Source: Actinomadura pelletieri DSM 43383 (lineage in GTDB: Bacteria; Actinomycetota; Actinomycetes; Streptosporangiales; Streptosporangiaceae). From it: 64,000 bases of DNA. Positions 24,658-33,724 of this stretch are shown here, piece by piece. Every line of letters starts with the position of its first letter. Within the stretch, counting starts at the first letter, position 1. The stretch spans positions 372,001-436,000 of the forward strand of contig NZ_RBWU01000006.1 of assembly GCF_003634705.1 (NCBI RefSeq). The letters are read 5' to 3'. The notes beneath the pieces were generated by a model that saw nothing but the letters and a program-made list of their open reading frames with translations, did not search any database and was not told the origin of the DNA. A program made the position numbers and the translations under genes.

Positions 24658-26973
24658 TCAGCGGGTGGTCTCGTCGTGGACGTCGGCCAGGACGAAGTAG
24701 TTCTCCTCCTCCTGGGCGAAGTGCAGGCGCAGGACGCCGTACAGTTCCAGGACCGTCCGACGCAGGTCGTCCGCGGGCTCGACGGACGCGGGGTTCGTCT
24801 CCAGTTCGGTGATGAGCGCCTCGACGCGCCGGGTCAGCTCGGCGATCTGCGTGTGCCCGCGACTCATCGGTCCGGTCGGGTCGGAACCGCCCAGAACTCG
24901 CGCGACGGCGGGATAGAGCAGCCGTTCGTCCTTGCGTTCGTGGGCGGCCAGGTCGGTGAGGAACGCCCTGAGCGTGTCGGTCGCCGCGTCCCGGTCCTGG
25001 CCGGGGGACGCGGCGATCGTGTCGGCCAGGGCCGGCAACCGTTCGATCCGCGGCCACAGCGCCCGGTGTTCCTCGTCCAGCCGCCGCACGAGGTCGGCCT
25101 CGTCGCCGTGCAGCCGCGGGGCACGGTCGCGTCCCGGGCCGAGCACCCGCAGCGCGGACAGGATCGCGGCCACGTCGATGCCCTCCTGGAGCAGCGCGCC
25201 CGCCGCCGGGGCCAACAGGCCGAACGCCGCCGCGACCATCGCCGCCAGGGACGCGCCCATGCCCACCAGCACGCTCTGCAGGGCCACCGACCGGGTGCGC
25301 CGCGCGATCGCCAGCGTCTCGGCCAGCCGCTCCAACCGGTCCACCGTGATCACCACATCGGCCGCCTCCGAGGAGGCCGTGGCGCCGCGGGCGCCGAGCG
25401 CGACGCCGACACCGGCGGACGCCAGCGCGGGCGCGTCGTTGACGCCGTCGCCGACCATCACCGTCGCCGCGCGGGCGCTCTCGGCCCGGGCGACCTCGAC
25501 CTTCCCTGCGGGGGTCAGCCCGGAGTGGACGGCGTCGGCGCCGACGAGCGCGGCGATCGGCTCGGCGACGTCCGCGCGGTCACCGGTCACCATGACCGTC
25601 CGCGCGATGCCCGTGCGGCGCAGCAGCCGGAACGTCCGGGCCGCGTCCGGGCGGACGCGGTCCTGGAGCAGCAGCACGGCCGCGATCCGCCCGTCCACGC
25701 CGACGAACACGGTGATCGCGCCGCGTGCGGCGGCCCGACCGCGGACCCGGTCCAGCCAGGCGGCGTCGGCGTCTCCGGCCCAGCTCGCCTTGCCGACGCC
25801 GACCCGATGACCGTGGACGGTCCCGAGCACGCCCCTCCCCGGGGTCTCGGTCACGTCGGACGGCTCGGCCAGCGCCAGCCCACGCTCGGTGGCGCCGCGC
25901 ACGATCGCCGAGGCCAGCACGTGCGGGGAGACCTGGTCGAGCGAGGCCGCGAGCATCAGCGGGTCGGTGCCGGGCTCCGGCTCGGCGGTGATGACCTCGG
26001 TGAGCGCGGGACGTCCGGTGGTGACGGTGCCGGTCTTGTCGAACAACAGCACGCGGGCACGGGCGAGACGCTCCAGCGCGCCGCCGCCCTTGACCACCAC
26101 GCCGCGGCGGGCGCAGCGCGACAGGCCGGAGACGAACGCGATCGGCGCCGCGATGATCAGCGGGCAGGGGGTGGCGACCACCAGCACCGCGACGGCCCGC
26201 ACCGGATCCCCGGAGGCGAGCCACGCGCCCCCGGCCAGCAGCAGGGTGAGCGGAAGGAAGATCGCCGAATACCGGTCGGCGAGCCGGACGAACGGCGCGT
26301 TCTCGGCGGCGGCCTCCTCCGCCAGCCGGACGATCCCCGCATAGGTGCTGGACCGGGCGTCGCTGGTCGCGCGCAGCCCGAACGGCCCGCCGGCGTTGAC
26401 CGTCCCGGCGCGGGCCGTGTCCCCGGCGGGACGCTCCACCGGCAGCGGCTCCCCGGTCAGCGTCGACTCGTCCAGGACGGCGGTCCCGGCCTCGACCTGG
26501 CCGTCCACCGGCACGGTCTCCCCGGACCGGACCATGAGCCGGTCGCCGGGCCGCACCTCACCGACGTCGACGGTGTCCAGCCCGGCGCGGGTCTGGCGGT
26601 GCGCGACGCGGGGCGCGAGCGACAGCAGCGCGGCGAGGTCACGGCGGGCGCGCCGTCCCGCGCGTTCCTCCAGCAGTTGGCCGCCGGTGAGCATCACGGC
26701 GATCACGGCACCGGCGAGCGCCTCGCCGACGGCGATGGTCCCGGCCAGGGCCAGCACCGCGATCACATCGCTGCCGAATCTCCGCCGCACCAGGCCCGCC
26801 ACGACCCACCAGACGGCCGGGACGAGCGCGATCACCGTCACCAGCGACCAGACGGCGTCACCGGCCTCCGTGCCGACCGTCCAGCGCAGCACGGCCCCGG
26901 CCGCCAGTCCCGTGCCGGTCACGGCGAAGAGCAGGTCGTGTCCGTGCCGCGTGAGCGTGCCGCGTACGTTCAT
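24658..26973 (-). CDS. heavy-metal-type P-ATPase fused to a hemerythrin domain
   Basis: A 771-residue fusion. Residues 1 to about 620 are a P1-type ATPase: actuator loop DESTLTGEPLPVERP, membrane motif VVATPCPLIIAAP, phosphorylation site LLFDKTGTVTTGRP and hinge VMVGDGVNDAPALA. The usual CPC ion-binding motif reads CPL, and no N-terminal metal-binding CxxC domain is present. Residues 622-771 are a hemerythrin/HHE four-helix domain with candidate diiron ligands in DEEHRALW (His636), AAHERKDERLLYP (His678, Glu682), SRGHTQ (His707) and LRLHFAQEEENYF (His751, Glu755). Such a domain binds O2, NO or iron, so transport may be gated by gas or redox state; this is inference. GGGGCGAG precedes the ATG. 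The ion is unknown. Confidence 0.88.
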   Translation of the reverse strand: MNVRGTLTRHGHDLLFAVTGTGLAAGAVLRWTVGTEAGDAVWSLVTVIALVPAVWWVVAGLVRRRFGSDVIAVLALAGTIAVGEALAGAVIAVMLTGGQLLEERAGRRARRDLAALLSLAPRVAHRQTRAGLDTVDVGEVRPGDRLMVRSGETVPVDGQVEAGTAVLDESTLTGEPLPVERPAGDTARAGTVNAGGPFGLRATSDARSSTYAGIVRLAEEAAAENAPFVRLADRYSAIFLPLTLLLAGGAWLASGDPVRAVAVLVVATPCPLIIAAPIAFVSGLSRCARRGVVVKGGGALERLARARVLLFDKTGTVTTGRPALTEVITAEPEPGTDPLMLAASLDQVSPHVLASAIVRGATERGLALAEPSDVTETPGRGVLGTVHGHRVGVGKASWAGDADAAWLDRVRGRAAARGAITVFVGVDGRIAAVLLLQDRVRPDAARTFRLLRRTGIARTVMVTGDRADVAEPIAALVGADAVHSGLTPAGKVEVARAESARAATVMVGDGVNDAPALASAGVGVALGARGATASSEAADVVITVDRLERLAETLAIARRTRSVALQSVLVGMGASLAAMVAAAFGLLAPAAGALLQEGIDVAAILSALRVLGPGRDRAPRLHGDEADLVRRLDEEHRALWPRIERLPALADTIAASPGQDRDAATDTLRAFLTDLAAHERKDERLLYPAVARVLGGSDPTGPMSRGHTQIAELTRRVEALITELETNPASVEPADDLRRTVLELYGVLRLHFAQEEENYFVLADVHDETTR

Positions 26974-27101
26974 CTCGCCCCTCTCCGAAGACTTCGGGCC
27001 CTTTCACGCTCGACGGTCATGACTTGGGTACCCAGCGGCGAATGGGACGCCACAGGTTCGCCGACCGGCTCGTCCTCGAAGGGCCGGTGGCCCCGCGGGG
27101 G

Positions 27102-27117
27102 AGGGACCTACGGCCCT
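27102..27117. promoter_or_regulatory. DevR-like palindrome between P-ATPase and usp genes
   Basis: AGGGACCTACGGCCCT, 92 bases before the usp ATG at 27209 and 129 from the ATPase start. A partial copy, GTCCTCGAAGGGCC, lies at 27072-27085. Confidence 0.55.
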
Positions 27118-27208
27118 ACGGCGGCGGCGTCCCGCGAGGAAGCGTGGAGACCGGTGGCCGTGCCCGGCGGCACGGTGACCGACCGACGTTCACCAGGAGG
27201 AGTACCCG

Positions 27209-28057
27209 ATGTCCGAGCCGATCGTCGTCGGTGTCGACGGATCCGAGCAGGCGAACCGAGCCCTCGACTGGGCCGCGGCCGACGCCGTCCTGCGCGACCG
27301 CCCGCTGCACATCGTCCACGCCGTGGAGAGCTGGCCGTACAAGGCGCCGATCTTCGTCCCGCCCGAGACGCCCGAGTACCTGAACCATGTCGGACGCAGG
27401 ATCCTGGCCACCGCCAGGGAGAGCGTCCAGGAGCGGTGGCCGGACCTGGTCACGACGACGGCCCTGGTCACCAACGAGGCGCCGCAGGCGCTGCGGGAGC
27501 AGTCGGAGAAGGCGTTCGAGCTGGTGCTGGGCAGCCGCGGGCGCGGCGGGTTCGCCAGCCTGCTGCTGGGCTCGGTGAGCCTGCGGATGGCCGGACGCTC
27601 GCCCGTCCCGGTCGTGATCGTGCGCGGGGACGCCACCGACCGCGGCGAGGTCGTCGTGGGCATCGACCTGCTCGGCGACGCCGAGGCCGTCCTGGACCAC
27701 GCCTTCGACGCCGCCAACGTGCACGGCGCCCGACTCCGGGTCGTCCACGCCTGGCAGACGTTCGCGACCCTCGTCGAGGCGGGCTACGCCTTCGACTACG
27801 GGCAGATCGAGCTGGGCATGCGCAACCAGGTCGTCGCCGCGTACGAGCCCCTGCGGGCCGAGTACCCGCGGGTCGAGGTCGTGGACGAGGTCGTCATGGG
27901 GCACCCGGTCACCGCGCTGTCCAACGCCTCGCGCAACGCACGCCTGCTGGTGGTGGGAGCCCATGACCGGCGCTGGAACGTCCCGCGCCTCGGATCGGTC
28001 GGCCACGGCGTCATCCATCACTCCGAGTGCCCGGTCGCCGTCGTCCCGATCGGCTGA
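27209..28057 (+). CDS. universal stress protein, tandem UspA domains
   Basis: A 282-residue tandem UspA protein, with ACCAGGAGGAG upstream of the ATG. Domain one has IVVGVDGSEQANRALDWAAA and LGSRGRGGFASLLLGSVSL; domain two has VVVGIDLLGDAEAVLDHAFD and VVGAHDRRWNVPRLGSVGHG, the latter with a changed ATP loop. It lies immediately upstream of the sensor kinase on the same strand, but a separate promoter for the kinase is visible. Confidence 0.9.
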   Translation: MSEPIVVGVDGSEQANRALDWAAADAVLRDRPLHIVHAVESWPYKAPIFVPPETPEYLNHVGRRILATARESVQERWPDLVTTTALVTNEAPQALREQSEKAFELVLGSRGRGGFASLLLGSVSLRMAGRSPVPVVIVRGDATDRGEVVVGIDLLGDAEAVLDHAFDAANVHGARLRVVHAWQTFATLVEAGYAFDYGQIELGMRNQVVAAYEPLRAEYPRVEVVDEVVMGHPVTALSNASRNARLLVVGAHDRRWNVPRLGSVGHGVIHHSECPVAVVPIG

Positions 28058-28133
28058 ACCCGCGCGATAGTCGAGATCCGCGCGCCCGTCCAGAGCCCCG
28101 ACGTCGATCATTCGATCTTTCGCCGGCCCCGCC

Positions 28134-28162
28134 CTGACTCCCCGGCAGCCGTGGGTGATACT
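28134..28162 (+). promoter_or_regulatory. candidate promoter of devS-like gene, leaderless start
   Basis: CTGACT (28134-28139), 17-base spacer, GATACT (28157-28162), then six bases to GTG at 28169. The spacing places the transcription start at or next to that GTG, and no ribosome site precedes it, as in leaderless actinomycete mRNAs. No island palindrome is seen in the spacer before this gene. Confidence 0.5.
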
Positions 28163-28168
28163 GGCGGT

Positions 28169-29887
28169 GTGGCTGAGGAATCCGACATCGGCAGGGACCC
28201 GGCGCGGCTGATTCTGCCGCAGCTGCAGCTGGACGACCTGCTGACCGAACTTCAGTCGCGGTTGGAGGCGGCGCGGTCGACCCGGGACCGCGTCCACGCG
28301 CTGCTGGAGGCCGTGGTCTCGATCGGCAGCGAACTCGACCTGGAGTCGGTGCTGCGCCGTATCACCGAGGCCGCGACCACGCTGGTCGACGCCCGCTACG
28401 GTGCGCTCGGCGTGATCAGCGAGGAGGGCGAGCGGCTCGTCCAGTTCGTCACCGTCGGTGTCGGCGACCAGGAGATCAAGGCGATCGGGCACTGGCCGCA
28501 CGGCCACGGGATCCTGGGGCTGCTGATCCGCGAGCCGCACCCGATCCGCATGCCGGACCTCGGCGAGCACCCCGACTCATACGGTTTCCCGCCGGGCCAT
28601 CCGCCGATGCGGACGTTCCTCGGCGTCCCGATCCGGGTGCGGGACGAGGTGTTCGGCAACCTCTACCTGACCGAGAAGGCGGGCGGCGGCGAGTTCGACC
28701 AGGAGGACGAGATCGTGGTGACCGCGCTGGCCACCGCGGCCGGCGTCGCGATCGAGAACGCGCGGCTCTACGAGGAGACCCGGCGGCGGGAACGGTGGCT
28801 GGAGGCGTCCCAGGAGATCTCCACGGCGCTGCTGTCGGGCACCGACCCGCACGAGGTGATCGCGCTGGTGGCGCAGCGCGCCCGGGAGATCGCCGAGGCC
28901 GAGCTGGCGACGGTCGCGCTCGCCGAGGAGGGCGACACGCATTTCGTCGTGGAATGCGCGGACGGCGCGGGCTCGGAGGACCTCATCGGGTTGCGGCTGC
29001 CGCTGGACCACTCCGTGGCCGGGCCGGTGTTCGCCGACGGTGTGGCGCTGCGGCTCGCCGACGGGAGCGAGGCGGCCCGCGAGGCGAAGGTTCCCGAGCA
29101 GGTGCGGGTCGGGCCGCTGATCCTGGTGCCGCTGGGCGTGGGCGCCGCGGCGCGTGGGGTGATCTCGGTGATCAACCCGCCCGGCGGCGCCGTGTTCTCC
29201 GAGGGGACGCAGCGGCTGCTGGAGGCGTTCGCCGGGCAGGCGGCCGTGGCGCTTGAGCTGGCCGAGCGTCGCCGGGACGCCGAACGGCTGATCCTGCTGG
29301 AAGACCGTGACCGCATCGCCCGTGACCTGCACGACACGGTCATCCAACGGTTGTTCGCCACCGCGATGGGACTGATGGCGACCCTGAAGCTCACCCAGCG
29401 ACGGGAGGTGGCGGTACGGGTGCAGCGGGCGGTGGACGACCTGGACGACACCATCCGGCAGATCCGCTCGTCCATCTTCGCCCTCCAGGGCCCCGACGAG
29501 GAGGAGTCACTGCGCAGCCGCCTGCACGAGCTGGTCGACAAGGCTGCGGAGCAACTGGAGTTCGCGCCGTCGGTGCGGCTGGACGGCCTCCTCGACACCG
29601 CGGTCGACGACGAGACCGGCGAACATCTGCTGGCCGTCGTCCAGGAGGCGCTCTCCAACGTGGCCCGGCACGCCCAGGCCACCGAGACCTCGGTGACCAT
29701 CGATGTCGGTGACGATGTCACGGTGCGGGTCGAGGACAACGGCGTCGGCATCCCCGACGGCGGCCGCCGCAGCGGGCTCCGCAACATCGACGAGCGCGCC
29801 AAGGCCTTGGGCGGCTCCTGCGCGGTCGAGCCACGACCCGGCGGCGGAACCACCCTGACATGGCAGGCGCCCGTCAGGAAGGACTGA
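28169..29887 (+). CDS. devS: DevS/DosS-like sensor histidine kinase (GAF-GAF-HisKA_3-HATPase)
   Basis: A 572-residue cytosolic sensor kinase (578 if GTG 28151 is used), the same size as Mycobacterium DevS. GAF-A contains GFPPGHPPMRTFLGVPIRVR; its His (residue 144, or 150 from the longer start) aligns with what I recall as the heme-proximal His149 of DosS, so heme-based sensing of O2, NO or CO is likely. GAF-B spans about 215-375. The kinase core has the HisKA_3 phospho-acceptor DRDRIARDLHDTVIQRLFA and the ATP-lid segment VRVEDNGVGIPDGG. Partner: the DevR-like regulator at 16397, inferred from the shared island. It carries no transmembrane segment. Confidence 0.88.
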   Translation: MAEESDIGRDPARLILPQLQLDDLLTELQSRLEAARSTRDRVHALLEAVVSIGSELDLESVLRRITEAATTLVDARYGALGVISEEGERLVQFVTVGVGDQEIKAIGHWPHGHGILGLLIREPHPIRMPDLGEHPDSYGFPPGHPPMRTFLGVPIRVRDEVFGNLYLTEKAGGGEFDQEDEIVVTALATAAGVAIENARLYEETRRRERWLEASQEISTALLSGTDPHEVIALVAQRAREIAEAELATVALAEEGDTHFVVECADGAGSEDLIGLRLPLDHSVAGPVFADGVALRLADGSEAAREAKVPEQVRVGPLILVPLGVGAAARGVISVINPPGGAVFSEGTQRLLEAFAGQAAVALELAERRRDAERLILLEDRDRIARDLHDTVIQRLFATAMGLMATLKLTQRREVAVRVQRAVDDLDDTIRQIRSSIFALQGPDEEESLRSRLHELVDKAAEQLEFAPSVRLDGLLDTAVDDETGEHLLAVVQEALSNVARHAQATETSVTIDVGDDVTVRVEDNGVGIPDGGRRSGLRNIDERAKALGGSCAVEPRPGGGTTLTWQAPVRKD

Positions 29888-30085
29888 CCGGCGCTCCTGC
29901 TCCATAAGGGCCCACGGCATCCCCTTCCCCCTCACCGCCCCTTGTTCCGGAACTTCGCCCTTCTTTCCACAATTATGGTTTTGTCATAGGTAACTCCAAA
30001 GAATTACCCAGTTACCGTCATATACGAATTTGCTGGTTTTCCTGGTCTAGTGTGCAGCCCTCTCGTAGTGGGGGGAGGAGCCGTC
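29888..30085. promoter_or_regulatory. AT-richer spacer with inverted repeat before LuxR-family regulator
   Basis: This spacer is clearly AT-richer than its surroundings (about 29965-30040). GGTAAC (29989-29994) and GTTACC (30011-30016) form a six-base inverted repeat with 16 bases between, a possible operator for the regulator downstream. Confidence 0.35.
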
Positions 30086-32737
30086 ATGAGCGAGGCGCCG
30101 GCGCAGGACCCGGCCTCCGATCGCGGACGTCCGACAGCGCCGGCGCCGATCGCCAAGGCGAAGGTGCGCGTGCCCGGCCGACGCGGCTGGTTCATCACCC
30201 GGTACCGCCTGACGGAGCGGCTCGACCAGGGCACGCGGGGCCCGCTCACGGTCGTGACGGGACCTCCCGGCGCGGGCAAGACGGTCGCCGCCGCGTCGTG
30301 GGCGACCGTGGGCGACAGCCCCGGGCCGGTCGCCTGGGTGTCCCTGGACGAGGCGGACCATGAACCGCACGCGTTCTGGAGCCTCGTGGTCGCGGCGCTG
30401 GAGCAGGCAGGTGTGACCGATCTTCCTCGGCTCGCCGAGCAGGGCCACGACATGTTCTGTGCGCGACTCATGTTCGCCCTGTCCGGCCGCGCGGCCCCGG
30501 TCGTCCTCGTCCTGGACGACTTCCGTCCACCGGTCGGCTCCGAGATCGCCCGCGATGTGGCCCGCGTCCTCAAAGGGGCCGGTCCGGTGCTGCGGCTGGT
30601 GCTGATTTCCCGGACCGACCCGCCCTTTCCCCTGCACCGTTACCGGTTGACCGGTGAACTGGTCGAGATCCGGAGCGCGGATCTGGCCTTCGACGACGGC
30701 GAGACCCGGACCCTGCTCGCCCACCATGGAGTGTCCGCCGCCCCGGAGTCGATCAGCGCCCTGTGCGAACGGACCGAGGGATGGGCGGCCGGCCTGCGCC
30801 TGGCCGCCATGACGATGGAGGGCCATCCGGATCCCGACGGCTTCGCCGCCGAGTTCGCCGGAGACGACCACGCCGTCGTCGACTACCTCGTCGCGGAGGT
30901 GTTGAACGCGCAGGCCGCCGCGGTCCGCCGGCTGCTGCTCAGGCTCAGCGTCGTGGAGCGCTTCGACGCGGAACTGGCGACGGAACTCGCCGGGCCGGAC
31001 GCGGGCGAACTGTTCGCGGGCCTGGTCCGCGAGAACGCCTTCGTCCTGCCGGTGGAGCATGGGTGGTACCGCTTCCACTCGGTGCTCGGTGCGGCGCTGA
31101 ATCTGACGCTGCGCCAGGAGTGCCCGTCCGACGTGCCGTTGCTGCATCGGCGTGCGGCGGAATGGTTCAGCCGCATCGGGGCGCTTGAGGAGGCCGCCCG
31201 GCACGCCGTCCTGGCAGGGGACCCGGCCTATGCCTCCCGGCTCGTCGTCGACGGTCTGGCGATCGGCCGCGTCCTCGGCCTGTCGGACGGACGGGTCCTC
31301 GCTCCCCTTCTCAACGATCTTCCGGAGCGTGCCCTCGCCGAAGCCGCCGAGCCCGAACCACACCTGGTGGCCGCCGCGGTGTCGGTGGACCGGGGAGACG
31401 ACGCGGGCCGGGCCGTCCACCTGACCCGGGCCGAACGACTCCTCGCGGACCTACCGGACGACCAGGCGATCCCGGCCCGGCTGGCGGCGGGACTGATCAG
31501 GCTCGTCGCCGCCTGCCCGGAGCGTCAGCGGGACCTTCGCGACCTCGTCCACGACCTGGACGCCTTGTTGGACACCCTCCCGCACGGGTCGCGGCGCGAC
31601 CTGCCCGAGCTGTCGGCCCTGGTCGGCTACGCGCACGGCCTCCTGGAACTGCGCGCCGGTCGGCCCGCCCGCGCCGAGGAGGAGCTGAGACGCGCCCTGC
31701 CCGCCGCGGAGACCGGTGGCGATCTTCAGCGTCGCCGGTGCCTGGGCGCGCTGGCCCTGGCGGAGGCGCTGCAGGGCGGCCTCGGCCAGGCGTCCCGGGT
31801 GACGGCGGCGGCGGCGCGGCTGCCCGAGGTGTCCACCGATCCCGCGGGGCGGCGGGTCGCGGCGGTCCATCTCGCCTGCGCCTGGGTGGCCCTGGAGGAC
31901 GTCCGCCTGGACGAGGCCCGCACCGAGCTGGACAAGGCCCGCGTGGCGAACGCCGAGTCCCCCGACGCTCTCCTGTCCGCCCTGCACGACCTGCTCACCG
32001 CGCGCCTGGACGTGGCGGCCGGCCACCCCGACCGGGCACTGTCCGTGCTGGACGCCATCGGCGGGGACGCCGCGTCCACACCGTGGTTCCGGCGCAGGAT
32101 GCGGCTCGTCGAGGCCGAGGCGCACCTCGCCGGTGACGCGCCGGTGCAGGCGAAGCGGGCGGCCCGTGCGGTCGGCGGCGCGGAGGGCGCGGTCACGCTC
32201 GCCCGCGTCCACCTGCACGAACGACTTCTGGAGGCGGCGTCCCGTACGGTCCGTCCCGTGCTGAGGGAGCCGTCCGCACCGGCCGCCGTCCGGGTGGAGG
32301 CGTGGCTGCTGGACGCCTGCCTGGCCTACCGGGAGGACGATCCCTCCCGGGGCCGCCGCTCGCTGGAGCGCGCGCTGCGGCTGGGGGAGCGGGAGAGGAT
32401 CGGGCTGCCGTTCGCCAGGGCCCGGAACTGGCTGCTTCCCACGTTGCGTCAGGATCCGGAGCTGACGCGGCCGCACCGCCGGTTCCTCAGACCGCTCGGC
32501 CTGGGCGGAAGTCTGGACGAACCGGATGCCGACCCCGCCGTCGTGGCCCGGCTGAGCGAGCGGGAACTGGAGGTGCTCAGCCTGCTCTCCAGGATGCTGA
32601 CGACGGACGAGATAGCCACCGAGATGTACATATCGGTCAACACCGTGAAGACCCACTTGAAGAACATCTACCGGAAGCTCGCGGTGACGCGCCGGGGCGA
32701 GGCGGTCCGCCGCGCACGTCGGTACCGGCTGCTGTGA
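30086..32737 (+). CDS. MalT-like (LAL) LuxR-family transcriptional regulator
   Basis: An 883-residue signal-integrating regulator: N-terminal NTPase with Walker A VVTGPPGAGKTVAAAS (about residue 55), Walker B VVLVLDDF, winged-helix and TPR-like region from about 330 to 800, and a C-terminal LuxR HTH (LSERELEVLSLLSRMLTTDE, then VNTVKTHLKNIYRKLAV). The ATG at 30086 follows GGGGGGAGGAG. Such LAL proteins bind an inducer in the TPR-like part and activate transcription when ATP-bound. Target genes are not evident; it lies just downstream of the sensor kinase and upstream of two convergent small genes. Confidence 0.88.
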   Translation: MSEAPAQDPASDRGRPTAPAPIAKAKVRVPGRRGWFITRYRLTERLDQGTRGPLTVVTGPPGAGKTVAAASWATVGDSPGPVAWVSLDEADHEPHAFWSLVVAALEQAGVTDLPRLAEQGHDMFCARLMFALSGRAAPVVLVLDDFRPPVGSEIARDVARVLKGAGPVLRLVLISRTDPPFPLHRYRLTGELVEIRSADLAFDDGETRTLLAHHGVSAAPESISALCERTEGWAAGLRLAAMTMEGHPDPDGFAAEFAGDDHAVVDYLVAEVLNAQAAAVRRLLLRLSVVERFDAELATELAGPDAGELFAGLVRENAFVLPVEHGWYRFHSVLGAALNLTLRQECPSDVPLLHRRAAEWFSRIGALEEAARHAVLAGDPAYASRLVVDGLAIGRVLGLSDGRVLAPLLNDLPERALAEAAEPEPHLVAAAVSVDRGDDAGRAVHLTRAERLLADLPDDQAIPARLAAGLIRLVAACPERQRDLRDLVHDLDALLDTLPHGSRRDLPELSALVGYAHGLLELRAGRPARAEEELRRALPAAETGGDLQRRRCLGALALAEALQGGLGQASRVTAAAARLPEVSTDPAGRRVAAVHLACAWVALEDVRLDEARTELDKARVANAESPDALLSALHDLLTARLDVAAGHPDRALSVLDAIGGDAASTPWFRRRMRLVEAEAHLAGDAPVQAKRAARAVGGAEGAVTLARVHLHERLLEAASRTVRPVLREPSAPAAVRVEAWLLDACLAYREDDPSRGRRSLERALRLGERERIGLPFARARNWLLPTLRQDPELTRPHRRFLRPLGLGGSLDEPDADPAVVARLSERELEVLSLLSRMLTTDEIATEMYISVNTVKTHLKNIYRKLAVTRRGEAVRRARRYRLL

Positions 32738-32748
32738 CCTCCTTCCTA

Positions 32749-32979
32749 CTAGGACGGGAGTCGGCGAACCTCGACCAACTCGAACCCGAGCGCCTGGATC
32801 CGGTCCAGGATCCCGTAGAGCGCCGCCTGATCCAGTGCCCGCCCGCGCAGGACCGTCTCGGCCGGATGGAGTGTGACGCTGAGTTCCTCGAAGGCGAGCC
32901 GGAGCGATTCACCGACCCGTCCATGAATCGTGATCTCGTAGTCGCACGCCCGAGGTGCTCCATTGTGGGATGTCGGCAC
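32749..32979 (-). CDS. small 76-aa protein of unknown function
   Basis: A 76-residue protein starting at GTG 32979 with GAGGAGGCGAC upstream. Its sequence alternates strands and helices (YEITIHGRVGESLRLAFEEL, then LDQAALYGILDRIQALGFEL), a compact alpha/beta fold that resembles small actinomycete proteins found next to stress genes; I cannot name the family. It follows the HdeD-like gene on the same strand with 41 bases between and is probably co-transcribed with it. Confidence 0.65.
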   Translation of the reverse strand: MPTSHNGAPRACDYEITIHGRVGESLRLAFEELSVTLHPAETVLRGRALDQAALYGILDRIQALGFELVEVRRLPS

Positions 32980-33020
32980 GTCGCCTCCTCTCAGCCCGTC
33001 CGGCGCGGAGTTCCGCGGGG

Positions 33021-33632
33021 TCACCGGGCGGACGCCGCCCTCCTGTCGGCATGCCGGATCCAGAGGGTGACGAGCACGCCGACGATCCCCCACGTGATCA
33101 GCCAGAGACCGAACAGCCAGGTCAGGGCCACGAGACTGGCCGCCGGGTAGGCCAGGACGACGATTCCGGCGAGCGCCGAGAGGCAGGCCAGGAACAGTTC
33201 GGGACCGCGTCCGGGCCGGTTCCTGTCCGAGAGCACGGCGATGGCCTCGATGATCCCTCCGACCAGCCAGAACATGCCGAACAGCACGGCGAGCACGGTG
33301 ACGGTCTGGAACAGGTCGCGCAGGGCGAGAACGCCGATCGCGAGCGAGAGGACCCCGAGCACGGCCATGAGCGTCCGGGTGCCCGCGGTGAGGCCGCCGG
33401 CGACCGACTGCGCGACGCGGACGACGCCGTTGAAGATGAGCTGGAGCCCAACGAGCACGGCCAGCACGCCGACGGTCACTTCGGGCCAGGCCACGACGAT
33501 GACGCCCAGCACGAACGAGATACCGCCGAGTGCCAGGGCCATCGCCTGATGCTCGTTCACCGTGTGGGTGAGCGTCATGCGTTGTCCGCGGTGAGGGACG
33601 GTTCCACCCGTCCTCGGAGATGTCGTCGACAT
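33021..33632 (-). CDS. HdeD/DUF308-family membrane protein
   Basis: A 203-residue integral membrane protein with about six hydrophobic segments in three pairs, the internal-repeat layout of HdeD (acid-resistance) and DUF308 proteins. The repeat signature is ALALGGISFVLGVIVVAWPE followed later by GVLSLAIGVLALRD and LSALAGIVVLAYPAAS. The ATG at 33632 has GGGAGCGGC upstream. A degenerate copy of the island palindrome (33691-33706) lies 59 bases upstream, so this may be the right-hand boundary gene of the hypoxic set. Function at the membrane under stress is unproven. Confidence 0.8.
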   Translation of the reverse strand: MSTTSPRTGGTVPHRGQRMTLTHTVNEHQAMALALGGISFVLGVIVVAWPEVTVGVLAVLVGLQLIFNGVVRVAQSVAGGLTAGTRTLMAVLGVLSLAIGVLALRDLFQTVTVLAVLFGMFWLVGGIIEAIAVLSDRNRPGRGPELFLACLSALAGIVVLAYPAASLVALTWLFGLWLITWGIVGVLVTLWIRHADRRAASAR

Positions 33633-33690
33633 TGCCGCTCCCGTGTCGTCATACCGCGTCTGGATTTCCGGGCTCCTGGACGACTCGTCC

Positions 33691-33706
33691 GTCCTCGAAG
33701 GGCCCT
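33691..33706 (-). promoter_or_regulatory. degenerate DevR-like palindrome before HdeD gene
   Basis: GTCCTCGAAGGGCCCT; one arm fits the consensus. The first 14 bases are identical to the partial copy at 27072 before the P-ATPase gene. Confidence 0.35.
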
Positions 33707-33724
33707 CTAGCGGAATGACACCGT

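Noticed and set aside
24586..27966. Very long plus-strand open frame (over 1,100 codons) across the P-ATPase gene
   Set aside because: It is the antisense of the P-ATPase and usp coding regions, with Arg/Gly/Ala-rich sequence and no domain; long antisense frames are expected at this GC content.
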